Source of the DNA: Halomonas binhaiensis
Lineage (GTDB): Bacteria > Pseudomonadota > Gammaproteobacteria > Pseudomonadales > Halomonadaceae
Direction of reading: 5' to 3'
Length of the DNA stretch: 64,000 bases
Assembly (NCBI RefSeq): GCF_008329985.2
Contig: NZ_CP038437.2
Span: 1,302,001-1,366,000 of the forward strand
The notes under the pieces are model-generated. The model was not told the DNA's origin, searched no databases, and was given only the letters and a program-made list of their open reading frames with translations. Shown piece after piece: positions 1 to 8,839 of the stretch. Position 1 is the first letter of the stretch. Each line of letters opens with the position of its first letter. The translations under genes were made by a program, and so were the position numbers.

Positions 1-831
1 ATCACTCATCCCTCCCGGGGCATTTTCATTGCTGGCCCCCATGCTGGTGACGCCGACGACAGCCAGGAAAAGCAGGCTGTAGCGCAGTACCCAGTGGAGA
101 CTACATAAAGCGAAGATGGCCACCAGCTTGGCGGGAGGTAGCTGCAAGGTCATGATGGCCGAGCGTCGACAGCGCAGTAATCTGCGGGCCAGCCAACGGC
201 GTTTTGATCTCCCGAGCCAGTGTCTGCGGCCTATCGACAGTGGGCGAGTACGCAGTAGCCTGGGCAGAAAATACAGCGACAGGATGAGGAGCAGGATGGT
301 CACTATCAGGCCTAGCAAGGCTGACTCGATCAGCGCTTGATATGGCCAGTCTGTGGCGGTGGTCATGGTAATGGTGACAATGATGCTGAGCATGAGCGTG
401 AAGAACAGCATGTCGCAGCTCTGATCAACCAGATAGATGGCCGCTCCCTGTGAGGGTGAATAGCCGCGTCTGGTCAACAAGGCGAGGAAGGTGGGCGGGC
501 CTCCTGCACCTCCCGGGGTAGCACAGATGGCGAACTTGCTGGCCATTTCGATGGACAAGGCGCTGGCCTGCCCCAGGCGTCCTGCGCGGCCTGCCAGCAT
601 CAGGCGTAGGCGGGCAGCATTGATGTTCCAGCACATGACGGCCAAGACGATCATCAGGGCGAACATGGGTAGTGGAAATGCTGCAATCGCCAGGAAGGTG
701 CCCCGACCTCCCAACCACCAGGGCACGACTAGCGTCGCCAGCAGGGCAAGGGCAAGGGCAAGGGCGAGGAGAGTACCGTGCAGGTAGTGTCGATGGGCTG
801 ATCTGGGAAAAATAGCGAGACTTTCAGCCAT
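1..831 (-). CDS. Flippase-like integral membrane protein, LPG_synthase_TM/UPF0104 family (partial, C-terminus outside window)
   Basis: The reverse frame stays open from an ATG at 831 down to base 1, so 277 codons are visible and the stop lies outside. The product is a polytopic membrane protein: hydrophobic segments at about residues 19-37, 47-70, 140-160 and 175-195, with a loop carrying TPGGAGGPP (about residues 105-113). Proteins of the lysylphosphatidylglycerol-synthase transmembrane family (UPF0104) carry such a glycine/proline loop after a conserved polar helix. The start codon overlaps the 3' end of the upstream glycosyltransferase gene by 8 bases, implying translational coupling. Known members move or modify lipids; here a role in lipid-linked sugar or glycolipid transport is inference from the neighbour. 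Substrate is unknown. Confidence 0.75.
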   Translation of the reverse strand, partial: MAESLAIFPRSAHRHYLHGTLLALALALALLATLVVPWWLGGRGTFLAIAAFPLPMFALMIVLAVMCWNINAARLRLMLAGRAGRLGQASALSIEMASKFAICATPGGAGGPPTFLALLTRRGYSPSQGAAIYLVDQSCDMLFFTLMLSIIVTITMTTATDWPYQALIESALLGLIVTILLLILSLYFLPRLLRTRPLSIGRRHWLGRSKRRWLARRLLRCRRSAIMTLQLPPAKLVAIFALCSLHWVLRYSLLFLAVVGVTSMGASNENAPGGMSD

Positions 832-1939
832 AGCGGCGCTGGGCTCCGTGCCCTATATCAATGAGCTCTTCATAGTGATTGAGCAATTTACCCATGACCT
901 TGTCCCAATCGAAATATCGTTCCACATAGCGGCGGGCATAGCGTCCACTGGCTGCGGCATCGTTGGCGAACAGGGCTTCGGTGGCATCTGCCATGGCTTG
1001 TGGGGCGAGAGGGGTGCAAAGAATACCGGCACCCAGCGGGATGTTCTCGATCAATGCTCCAGCCCTGGCTCCAATCACGGGAATGCCAGACGCCATGGCC
1101 TCCTGAGCGATCAGGCCAAACGTTTCTCGAGTTCCTGCATGCAACATTGCATCACTGCTGGCCAGGGCACGAGCGACCTCGTGAGTCCCGACGCAGCGGT
1201 CGACCACAGTGACATTGCTCGGCACCTTGTGGGGCATGCCGGGGCCCATCAATAGCATGTGATAAGGAGAGCCCAAGCGCTCCATGGTGGCCAGCAGCAC
1301 GTCGATGTTCTTTTCTCGAGAATAGCGTCCGACGAAGATCAGCAGACGTGAATGATTGTCCAGCCCCAGCCGCTGGCGTAGCTCCGGATGGCGCTTGCTG
1401 GGGTGGAAGGTGTCCAGGTCGACACCCAATGGCTGGACTCTGACGCGCTTCAGGCCCAGAGAATAGAGACGATCGGCCATGGATTGACTAGGTGCCAGGA
1501 CACTGTCGAAACGCGAGTAAAGGTTGACCACATAGCGTTCCAGGCGGCGACGTACGGTGTTGCCAAAGCGATCTCCCATCAAGCGTGGGAGATCGGAGTG
1601 GTAAAAGCCCACCACCGGTACCCCCAGGTGCTTGCCAGCATTCAGGGCTGCCCAGGCAGTGACATAAGGGTCCCCGGCTTCGATCAGGTCGGGGGCCAGA
1701 TCCACCAGGGCATCGCGCCAGGGGCGGGCGCGCAAGGGAAATCGATAGCTCTGACCCAGCGGTAGTTTCATGGCCGGCAGATAGTGGTGGTCACCCAGGA
1801 TGTCGTGTTCTGCGCCAGGAACCAGGAGGCTGGTGCGCAGGCCTGCGTCGCGGTTGAAGATGCGGTGCTTGGCCTGAAGGTAGGTTCTGACCCCGCCACT
1901 GGCGGGAGCATGGAACATGGTCACGTCAGCAATGTGCAT
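824..1939 (-). CDS. Glycosyltransferase family 4 (GT-B fold)
   Basis: The 371-residue protein has the two-domain GT-B layout. The N-terminal acceptor half begins with a glycine-rich loop (APASGGVRTY, residues 12-21). The C-terminal donor half has GRYSREKN (about residue 206), where Arg and Lys usually bind the nucleotide-sugar phosphates, and the EX7E motif in ETFGLIAQEA (about 280-289). These are hallmarks of retaining GT4 enzymes such as PimB/MgtA-like mannosyltransferases and WaaG. A perfect AGGAGG lies 5 bases before the ATG. No signal peptide is seen, so it should act on the cytoplasmic face of the membrane, probably on a lipid acceptor, with the flippase-like gene coupled downstream. 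Sugar and acceptor cannot be read from the sequence. Confidence 0.85.
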   Translation of the reverse strand: MHIADVTMFHAPASGGVRTYLQAKHRIFNRDAGLRTSLLVPGAEHDILGDHHYLPAMKLPLGQSYRFPLRARPWRDALVDLAPDLIEAGDPYVTAWAALNAGKHLGVPVVGFYHSDLPRLMGDRFGNTVRRRLERYVVNLYSRFDSVLAPSQSMADRLYSLGLKRVRVQPLGVDLDTFHPSKRHPELRQRLGLDNHSRLLIFVGRYSREKNIDVLLATMERLGSPYHMLLMGPGMPHKVPSNVTVVDRCVGTHEVARALASSDAMLHAGTRETFGLIAQEAMASGIPVIGARAGALIENIPLGAGILCTPLAPQAMADATEALFANDAAASGRYARRYVERYFDWDKVMGKLLNHYEELIDIGHGAQRRYG

Positions 1940-2166
1940 AGGTTCCTCCTGAACCCGCCTTGAAGATGTCTCCCAGCCTATGGCGTTGATACGACAGTTT
2001 TGCGACAGCCTGGAGCACGTTGCATGTCCGGTTTGCGGTATTCATAAATCGAATGCCTGGCATTCGAAAATATCCTTGGCAGTGTTGTCGATAATTTTTT
2101 AGCTTTGACAATGGGTTAGGTGAAAGCTGCATGCCTGAAACAATGACAAGACAGGAAGGTGCGCGA
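1940..2166. promoter_or_regulatory. Divergent intergenic region with a 19-bp palindrome (2049-2067)
   Basis: This spacer separates the divergently transcribed glycosyltransferase and amidohydrolase genes and must hold both promoters. Its one clear signal is TCGAATGC-CTG-GCATTCGA, a perfect 8+3+8 inverted repeat about 110 bases from the glycosyltransferase start and 100 from the amidohydrolase start. That placement suits an operator serving one or both promoters. The binding protein is unknown. Confidence 0.4.
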
Positions 2167-3591
2167 GTGAGTGAAATGAGCGAAGGGAATGAAAGGAGTG
2201 GAAGAGGCAAGGTAAGCCGTCGAGACTTTCTCAATGCGACCGGTAAGCTGACGGCAGCATGCGCCCTGGTGGGAGCGGGAAGTGGAAGCGTTCAGGCAGA
2301 CAATTTTTCTGGCCAGCCAAGAGAGGGCAGCGATGGACGCCAGAAGGTGATTACCGATCGCCATTACTATCTGGGAGATGTTCGGCTTGAGGAGGGTTTC
2401 GAATATGACGGAGATACTGTCGTAGGCACCCGGACAGCCTTGTACACTCTTGAACTCAAGGATGGCAAGATCGCCAGCATTCTCCCTGCCGGTGCCTCGT
2501 TGGATGCCAGTTTGCCGCGCTACAGTGCCCAAGGCCGTCTGGCCCTGCCTGCAACCCGCGACATGCACATTCATCTGGACAAGACATTCTATGGTGGGCC
2601 GTGGCGGGCTCCTCGCTCACGCCAGGGCAAAAACATTGCGGACATGATCGCGCTGGAACAGCAGCTGTTGCCTGAGTTGCTACCGACATCGCAGCAGCGT
2701 GCCGAGGCATTGATTGCACTGCTCCAGGCCCATGGCAGTACTCAGGCCAGAAGTCACTGCAATATCGATCCGGTCAGTGGATTGAAAAGCCTGGAACATT
2801 TGCAAAAGGCCCTGGACAACCATCGTGACGGTTTCTCTTGCGAGATCGTGGCCTTTCCGCAGCACGGCTTGCTGCGCTCCAATGTCGATGGTTTGATGCG
2901 CGAGGCCATGCAGATGGGTGTTCAGTACGTTGGTGGACTGGATCCCACCAATGTCGATGGAAGCATGGAAGCCTCGCTGGATGCGATGTTCCAGATTGCT
3001 ATCGATCATGATGCCAAGGTCGATATCCATCTCCATGAAACGGACCCCTCGGGGGCTGCTGCGATTCGTTACATGACGGACATGGTTGAGGCGACGCCCG
3101 AGCTGCGTGGCAAGCTGACCATCAGTCATGCCTTTGCCCTTGGCACCTTGGATGCAGGAGCGGTTGATGAGCTTGCGACTCGCTTTGCCCAGCAGCAGAT
3201 CAGCATTGCCTCCACGGTACCGATCGGTGAACTGGTCATGCCACTGCCGGCGCTGTATGCCAAGGGCGTCAACGTGATGACTGGCACCGACAGCGTGATC
3301 GACCATTGGTCCCCCTTCGGTACGGGCGACATAATGACCAAGGCCAACCTCTTTGCTCAGCTGTATGGCGACATAGATGAATTTGCACTGTCGCGTTCGA
3401 TGGCGATTGCCACCGGAGGCATGCTGCCCTTGGATGAGCATGGGCAACGTCAGTGGCCGGCTGTGGGCAGTGATGCCCGCTTCGTGCTGACCGATGCCAG
3501 TTGTTCTGCTGAGCAGGTGGCGCGGGTCTCACCACGCCTGGCGACGTTCCATGATGGCCGGCTGGTTGCAGGGGGAGTCTGGAAAGCTTGA
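2167..3591 (+). CDS. Tat-exported amidohydrolase, cytosine deaminase-like
   Basis: A GTG at 2167 is chosen as start because AGGAAGG (2153-2159) sits 7 bases upstream; an in-frame ATG at 2131 lacks such a site. The N-terminus carries a twin-arginine signal (VSRRDFLNATGK, about residues 17-28) followed by a hydrophobic stretch, so the enzyme should be folded before export to the periplasm. The body is an amidohydrolase-superfamily barrel: HIHLDK for the first metal ligands, RSHCNID, DIHLHE, ISHAF, and GTDSVIDHWSPFG with the metal-binding Asp. This series matches the cytosine deaminase/CodA-like branch, which hydrolyses cyclic amidines or amides. The true substrate is uncertain, since true CodA is cytoplasmic. 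It is transcribed alone and ends before a strong terminator. Confidence 0.8.
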   Translation: MSEMSEGNERSGRGKVSRRDFLNATGKLTAACALVGAGSGSVQADNFSGQPREGSDGRQKVITDRHYYLGDVRLEEGFEYDGDTVVGTRTALYTLELKDGKIASILPAGASLDASLPRYSAQGRLALPATRDMHIHLDKTFYGGPWRAPRSRQGKNIADMIALEQQLLPELLPTSQQRAEALIALLQAHGSTQARSHCNIDPVSGLKSLEHLQKALDNHRDGFSCEIVAFPQHGLLRSNVDGLMREAMQMGVQYVGGLDPTNVDGSMEASLDAMFQIAIDHDAKVDIHLHETDPSGAAAIRYMTDMVEATPELRGKLTISHAFALGTLDAGAVDELATRFAQQQISIASTVPIGELVMPLPALYAKGVNVMTGTDSVIDHWSPFGTGDIMTKANLFAQLYGDIDEFALSRSMAIATGGMLPLDEHGQRQWPAVGSDARFVLTDASCSAEQVARVSPRLATFHDGRLVAGGVWKA

Positions 3592-3600
3592 AGCAATAAA

Positions 3601-3622
3601 ACGGCGCCCCATGGGGCGCCGT
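3601..3622. terminator. Bidirectional hairpin between amidohydrolase and rnb
   Basis: A perfect GC-rich palindrome (ACGGCGCCCC and its complement around an AT centre) lies between convergent genes, 9 bases after the amidohydrolase stop and 26 bases from the rnb stop. An A-run precedes it on the + strand, giving a U-run for rnb transcripts. Confidence 0.8.
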
Positions 3623-3648
3623 AGATGTGTATAGCATAGAGGAGAGGA

Positions 3649-5595
3649 TCAGGCAGCAGGGCGAGCCACCAATGAGCGGGTCTCCTCGCGAGCTTCGGTC
3701 AAGACGACCTGAATCTGGTCGCCCAGCTTGAAGCGTTCTTCCCCTTCGATCTGGATACGGCCTTCCTTGTCATCCACCGCCACCTTGTCACGGTCGGCGT
3801 GCATCAGGGGGGCAGGGACGAAGGCCGTGGCGCCATTGGCTGTCAGGCGCACACGCATGCCACCACGATTGATGGCGATGATCTCGGCATCGAACGTTTC
3901 TCCTGAAACTGCTGCCGAGGCCAGATAGCGTACGTACAGCCAATCCTTGACATCACGCTCGGCCATGCGATTCAGGCGGCGACGCTCGGTCAGCTGCTCG
4001 GTGAGCTGCTGACTGGCTTCGGCGGGTGCCTGCTCGCCCTTGAGGACGCGCTTGATCAGGCGATGGTTGACCATGTCGCCGTATTTACGGATCGGGGACG
4101 TCCAGGTGGCGTAAGCCGGCAGACCCAGGCCGAAGTGAGGGCCCGGTTGGGCGGACATGCTGGTAAAGCCCTGGAACTTGCGCAGACGGGCATCGAGCCA
4201 GGCATCATCGCGGCTTTCCAGCGCACGCTTGAGTTCCTTGTAGCGAGCCAGGTCGGTCAGCGCTTCGCACTCGACATCGATTTCCTGACTTGCCAGGAAG
4301 CTTTGCGCAGCTTCTGCCTTATCGTTATCAAAAGCACGGTGGACATTGAAGATGCCGTGACCCACATGGGTAGCCAGCAGGTCTGCACAGCAGGCGTTGG
4401 CTGCGATCATCGACTCTTCGATCATGCGGTTGGCAATGCGCCGTTCTTCCGTGCGGATGGCCAGCACATTACCGGCCTCATCCAGGTCGAAGACATAATC
4501 GGGGCGGTCCTTGAACACCAGGGCGTGCTGCTCACGCCAGGAGCTTCGTGCCTCTGTCATGTCACGCAGCAGCTTGAGCTGTGTGGCAATGTTATCCGCT
4601 GGAGCACATTCGCTCTGGCCTTCATTTTCCAGCCAGTCGGAGACCTGATCGTAGATCAAGCGTGCATGTGAGCGCATGGTGGCAGCGAAGAAACGATAGC
4701 CCCCGAGGCTGCCATCGGCGTTGATCTCCAGGCTGCAGGCGAGAACCGGACGCTCCTGGTCCTGATGCAGTGAGCACAGATCGTCGGCCAGCTGCTCCGG
4801 CAGCATGGTCACGTTCTGGCCAGGCAGGTAGACCGTAAAGGCGCGGGTACGGGCTTCCAGATCGGCGGCGTGGCCTTCTTCCACATAGGCAGTGGGGTCT
4901 GCGATGGCCACGGACAGTGTCCAGCCACCCTGTTCGCGGGGTTCGATGCTCAGGGCATCGTCCATGTCGCGGGTTTTTTCGCCGTCAATGGTGAAAAAGG
5001 GCACTGCTGTCAGGTCTTCTCGAGCCAGGCCTTCATCACGCAGGACCCAGTCACTGCCTGCATCCGGGCATTCCTGCTCCAGTGCATGACGGGCCAATGT
5101 TACACGCCACGGCACTGCCGGGTTATCGACCTTGGCTACCAGTTCATCGATCTGGGTGAAGAAGGCGCGATCGTCAGGCTTGAGCGGGTGACGCACCAGA
5201 CGTACCACGACCCAGTCACCGTTAGCGATGTCATCTTCGTCGATACCACGCTTGATGCGAGCCTTGAGCACATTCTTGACCGACGGATGGTCCGGCACCA
5301 CGGCCAGGCGCCCATCACGCTTTTGCACCCGGGCGATGAAGCGCTCCATATTGGTTTCGATCAACGTGTCGGGTTCTACCGACTTGCGCTCACCATCTTC
5401 ATGCAGGACGGCTTCGACACGATCACCGTGCAGAACCTGCTTCATGGCAGGGGGCGGTACGAAGTAGGACTCTCCATCATCGGTTTCAAGAAAACCGAAG
5501 CCCTTTTCCGTTGCTTTGATGACACCGCTGACACGTGGAGTGTTTTCGCGGATCTGTTGCTTGAGCTGAGCCAGCAAGGCGTTGTTCTGCAGCAT
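3649..5595 (-). CDS. rnb: Exoribonuclease II
   Basis: This 648-residue protein is a 3'-5' processive RNase that degrades single-stranded RNA. It matches RNase II rather than RNase R: its length is close to the 644 residues of the E. coli enzyme, the N-terminus (LLAQLKQQI) is nearly the same as E. coli Rnb, and the long basic RNase R tail is missing. Order: cold-shock domain with GFGFLETD and SYFVPPP (about residues 30-45), second cold-shock domain, RNB catalytic domain with the Asp cluster in DGEKTRDMDDALSI (about 205-218) and SPIRKYGDMVNH (about 510), then a C-terminal S1 domain. The ATG at 5595 is chosen over a GTG six bases upstream by alignment with E. coli. It appears monocistronic. Confidence 0.95.
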   Translation of the reverse strand: MLQNNALLAQLKQQIRENTPRVSGVIKATEKGFGFLETDDGESYFVPPPAMKQVLHGDRVEAVLHEDGERKSVEPDTLIETNMERFIARVQKRDGRLAVVPDHPSVKNVLKARIKRGIDEDDIANGDWVVVRLVRHPLKPDDRAFFTQIDELVAKVDNPAVPWRVTLARHALEQECPDAGSDWVLRDEGLAREDLTAVPFFTIDGEKTRDMDDALSIEPREQGGWTLSVAIADPTAYVEEGHAADLEARTRAFTVYLPGQNVTMLPEQLADDLCSLHQDQERPVLACSLEINADGSLGGYRFFAATMRSHARLIYDQVSDWLENEGQSECAPADNIATQLKLLRDMTEARSSWREQHALVFKDRPDYVFDLDEAGNVLAIRTEERRIANRMIEESMIAANACCADLLATHVGHGIFNVHRAFDNDKAEAAQSFLASQEIDVECEALTDLARYKELKRALESRDDAWLDARLRKFQGFTSMSAQPGPHFGLGLPAYATWTSPIRKYGDMVNHRLIKRVLKGEQAPAEASQQLTEQLTERRRLNRMAERDVKDWLYVRYLASAAVSGETFDAEIIAINRGGMRVRLTANGATAFVPAPLMHADRDKVAVDDKEGRIQIEGEERFKLGDQIQVVLTEAREETRSLVARPAA

Positions 5596-5929
5596 GGTCA
5601 CGATCGAGTGGCGAGAAGTAAGGAGGCCACTATACGGATTGTTCGAGCTGGGGCCAAACCCTGAACTGGCCGACTACGCCAAATCAACGATTTGCGGGCG
5701 CCTGTAGCACTCTTGGGGCACATGAATGTGCGCTAGGGCAAAGTTTGGATGGGTATGCGACTAAATTGGTATTCAAGTGGTATGGCTTGAAGGGCATATT
5801 GGTTCTATATTGGTTCTATGCAGATCCGGTCATGACCTTTTGCTCATCAATGGATCATGTCCTGACAGCTGCTGCCCTTGCAGTTGACGCTTATACAGCC
5901 ATCGCCTTGACGACTATCGAGATGCCCGC
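5596..5929. promoter_or_regulatory. 334-bp spacer between rnb and the nag regulator, with helically phased TGGT repeats (5767-5817)
   Basis: No gene is seen here; rnb and the GntR gene diverge from it. TGGTAT occurs at 5767 and 5778 and TGGTTC at 5800 and 5811, so all four begin at multiples of 11 bases. The last two are an exact 11-base tandem duplication (5796-5806 and 5807-5817). Repeats facing one side of the helix about 115-160 bases before the GntR start are good candidates for an operator of that regulator. NagR/DasR-type sites contain TGGT half-sites but normally as inverted repeats, so the match is only partial. Confidence 0.45.
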
Positions 5930-6664
5930 ATGGATTCACGATTCGAACGCCTGAAACTCGACGCTTCCCTGGCGACACCGCTGTACCGCCAATTGGCCAG
6001 CCAGCTTGAAATCGCCATTCGCTCAGGGGAGTGGCAGGCAGGAGAAGCCCTGCCTTCGGAACGCAATCTGGCCGAGGCTCTGGCGGTATCCCGAATCACA
6101 GCACGCAATGCTCTGGACCAGTTGGAGGAAAGTGGCCTGATCCGGCGTGATCGTGGGTCTGGCACCTTCATTCGTCCCAGCATGAATCAGTCGCTCGCCC
6201 GCTTGGTCAGTTTCAGCGAGATGCTGACTCAAAGAGGGTTTGCGCCACGTTCAGAATGGTTGGTCCGGGAGTTATGCCGGCCGAGCAGTGAGGAAAATCT
6301 GCGTCTGGGCCTGCCTGCCAATGCGCAGGTGGCCAGACTCAAACGCTTGCGTCTGGCTGATGACGTTGTGATGGCGGTGGAGGAAACCTGCATGCCGATC
6401 ACCGTCATGCCTGACCCACGTGTGGTGGAGACCTCGTTGTACCGCTGTCTGGAAGACGCCGGGCAGCCCATTGTTCGCGCTCAGCAGCAGATAACGGCAG
6501 TGAACGCAGGAGAGGAGCTGGCCCGGTTGGCTGAGGTACCTATCGGTCAGGCGCTGCTCAAGGTCACGCGTCTGGGGTATCTGGCTGATGGCACTCCGGC
6601 CGAGCTGACGGTGACCTACTGCCGTACCGATTACTACGACTTCAGCGTCGAACTGGCGCGCTAG
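5930..6664 (+). CDS. GntR-family regulator of the HutC/NagR subfamily (wHTH plus UTRA)
   Basis: The 244-residue protein has an N-terminal winged helix (about residues 12-75: PLYRQLASQLEIAI, LPSERNLAEAL, SRITARNAL, DRGSGTFI), the classic GntR signature, then a UTRA effector domain (about 95-240) ending in LTVTYCRTDYYDFSVEL. HutC-type proteins such as NagR/DasR/NagQ bind phosphorylated amino sugars and release DNA. It lies 9 bases upstream of nagA as first gene of the GlcNAc cluster, so it is very probably the local repressor responding to GlcNAc-6-P or GlcN-6-P. That role is inferred from family and position. Confidence 0.88.
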   Translation: MDSRFERLKLDASLATPLYRQLASQLEIAIRSGEWQAGEALPSERNLAEALAVSRITARNALDQLEESGLIRRDRGSGTFIRPSMNQSLARLVSFSEMLTQRGFAPRSEWLVRELCRPSSEENLRLGLPANAQVARLKRLRLADDVVMAVEETCMPITVMPDPRVVETSLYRCLEDAGQPIVRAQQQITAVNAGEELARLAEVPIGQALLKVTRLGYLADGTPAELTVTYCRTDYYDFSVELAR

Positions 6665-6673
6665 GAGAATCCC

Positions 6674-7810
6674 ATGTCCCGATCTTCCTCCACGCTACAT
6701 GGCAACATCCTGACATCGGAGGGTTGGCTGCTAGGTGAACTGAAGATGGTGGATGGTCGCATCGCTGCCATTGAAGGCCATCTGGTGGATCCCGCCGACA
6801 ATGACCTGCCAAGATTCCTGCCGGGTTTTATCGACTTGCATGTCCATGGCGGTGGGGGAGCCGACACCATGGAAGGGGGGGATGCCGTCGCCACCTTGGC
6901 GGCCACCCATGTGCGCTTTGGCACTACCAGCCTGCTGGCGACGACCATGACGGCTGCCCAGCCAGAGATTCGCCAGGTGCTCGATGATATCGCTCGCTAT
7001 ATGGACGCGCCCGAACCACAGGCTGCGAGGGTGATCGGTGTACATCTGGAAGGCCCCTATATCAACCCGGGCAAGCTTGGGGCACAACCCGCACAAGCCC
7101 AGGTGGCGACCATTGCCGAGCTTGATGAGCTGTTGGCTCTGGCACCGATACTGCTGGTGACCCTGGCGCCGGAATTGTCCGGGCATCACGACGTGATTCG
7201 CTATCTCAGTGAGAAGGCGGTGCGCGTTCAGCTCGGACATACCCTCGGTAGCTATGAGGAAGGTGTCGAAGCCATGGCGCATGGTGCCTGCGGCTTCGCG
7301 CACCTATTCAATGCCATGACCGGATTGCATCACCGTAAGCCGGGAATGGTGGGTGCGGCCCTGGCTCATGCCGAATATGCCGAACTCATTCCTGACCTGC
7401 TGCATGTGCACCCCGGCGCCATTCGAACGGCCCTGCGCTGCATTCCCCGTCTCTATGCCGTGACGGATTCCACGGCAGCTGCAGGTATGCCAGATGGTGA
7501 TTACAAGCTTGGTGCACAGACAGTCACCAAATGCCTTGGAGGCGTTCGGCTGGCAGATGGCACCTTGGCAGGCAGCACTCTGACCATGGACCAGGCTCTG
7601 CGTAATTTCGTCAGCCTGGGCCTGACGCTTGAAGAAGCCTCACATCGCCTCTCTCTCTACCCCGCGGATTTCCTTGGACGGCACGATATCGGTCGCCTGA
7701 GTGTGGGGGCACAAGCCGACGTCGCGGAGTTTGACGCTGAGCTCAACCTATTGTCCGTCCATGTGGGCGGTAGTCTCGTATCTGGAGAATCCTATGTCTC
7801 TCATGCTTGA
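6674..7810 (+). CDS. nagA: N-acetylglucosamine-6-phosphate deacetylase
   Basis: NagA removes the acetyl group from GlcNAc-6-P to give GlcN-6-P. The 378-residue sequence has the full family signature: FIDLHVHGGGG (about residues 51-61), HLEGPYINPGKLGAQ with the metal-binding Glu, LGHT, HLFNAMTGLHHRKPG with the metal and phosphate-binding residues, and VTDSTAAAGMPDG with the catalytic Asp. It follows the GntR gene closely and its last 17 bases overlap the next gene, so regulator, deacetylase and deaminase form one transcript. Confidence 0.95.
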   Translation: MSRSSSTLHGNILTSEGWLLGELKMVDGRIAAIEGHLVDPADNDLPRFLPGFIDLHVHGGGGADTMEGGDAVATLAATHVRFGTTSLLATTMTAAQPEIRQVLDDIARYMDAPEPQAARVIGVHLEGPYINPGKLGAQPAQAQVATIAELDELLALAPILLVTLAPELSGHHDVIRYLSEKAVRVQLGHTLGSYEEGVEAMAHGACGFAHLFNAMTGLHHRKPGMVGAALAHAEYAELIPDLLHVHPGAIRTALRCIPRLYAVTDSTAAAGMPDGDYKLGAQTVTKCLGGVRLADGTLAGSTLTMDQALRNFVSLGLTLEEASHRLSLYPADFLGRHDIGRLSVGAQADVAEFDAELNLLSVHVGGSLVSGESYVSHA

Positions 7811-8813
7811 AGAGGCGCTGAATGCGCCGGAGCGCGTGCGTGGCCAACTGGTACGCAATCAGTCAGTGCTGGGTGAGCTGGGGGAGCGTCTGCGCTCTGC
7901 AGCGCCCCGAGCCGCGATGACTGTGGCTCGAGGCAGCTCTGATCATGCTGCCAGCTACCTGGCCTACCTGTGCATGCAGAGCAGGGGAATCCCGGTTGCT
8001 TCGTTACCGCCGTCCCTGTCCACGCTCAGTAATGCCCCCTGGAAACTGGATGGGCAAGTTGCCATAGCGATTTCCCAGTCCGGCCAGAGTCCGGACCTGG
8101 TGGCCAGTCAGAAGGCATTGAAAGAGGGAGGAGCCCTGACCTTGGCACTGGTCAATACGCCGGAATCTCCTTTGGGCAAGATCAGCGATGTTGAAATTCC
8201 GCTATTCGCCGGAGAAGAGCGCAGCGTGGCGGCTACCAAGAGCTATCTGGCCACTCTGTCCGCGGCAGCGCAACTGATGGCCTACTGGAATGATGATCAG
8301 ACTCTGCTGGGGGCCCTAGAGGAACTGCCCGACCGTCTTGGTGAGGCGGCTGCCCAGGATTGGAGTTCAGCACTGGACGTACTGCGCAACAGCGAACGTC
8401 TGATGGTGATTGGACGCGGCCCTGGTCTGGCCATTGCCCAGGAAGCTGCACTCAAGTTCAAGGAAACCTGTGCCATTCAGGCCGAGCCGTTCAGTGGTGC
8501 AGAAGTACGTCATGGCCCCATGGCATTGATCGAGCCTGGATATCCAGTGCTGGTGTTCGCACCTCCTGGGCCGGAACAGGCAGGGTTGCTGGAGTTGGCT
8601 GAATGGCTGGGTAGCGTGGGGGCTCGGGTGTTGCTGGCGGCGGATGAGCGCGTTTCCCAACGTCACCTCACTTTGGCCGATACCGGACATGAATCGCTGC
8701 AGCCGTTGTCGGTCATCCAGAGCTTCTATCCCATGGTGGCGCATCTGGCACAGGCCCGGGGCATTGATCCGGACCAGCCGCGTCATCTGAGGAAAGTCAC
8801 CTGCACGCTCTGA
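7794..8813 (+). CDS. nagB-II: SIS-domain glucosamine-6-phosphate deaminase (NagB-II type)
   Basis: This 339-residue protein has two SIS sugar-isomerase domains like the isomerase half of GlmS but no glutaminase domain. Visible motifs are ARGSSDHAASYLAYL (about residues 44-58), AISQSGQSPDLV (about 90-101), AATKSYLATL, and GRGPGLAIAQEAALKFKETC (about 207-226). In Shewanella and other proteobacteria such NagB-II enzymes replace classical NagB, converting GlcN-6-P to fructose-6-P and ammonia. No classical nagB is in the window. The ATG at 7794 with GGAG 7 bases upstream is preferred; the reading frame extends further upstream inside nagA. The 17-base overlap with nagA implies coupled translation. 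Confidence 0.87.
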   Translation: MSLMLEEALNAPERVRGQLVRNQSVLGELGERLRSAAPRAAMTVARGSSDHAASYLAYLCMQSRGIPVASLPPSLSTLSNAPWKLDGQVAIAISQSGQSPDLVASQKALKEGGALTLALVNTPESPLGKISDVEIPLFAGEERSVAATKSYLATLSAAAQLMAYWNDDQTLLGALEELPDRLGEAAAQDWSSALDVLRNSERLMVIGRGPGLAIAQEAALKFKETCAIQAEPFSGAEVRHGPMALIEPGYPVLVFAPPGPEQAGLLELAEWLGSVGARVLLAADERVSQRHLTLADTGHESLQPLSVIQSFYPMVAHLAQARGIDPDQPRHLRKVTCTL

Positions 8814-8839
8814 GCGAATAACGATAAATCCAACCAGCC

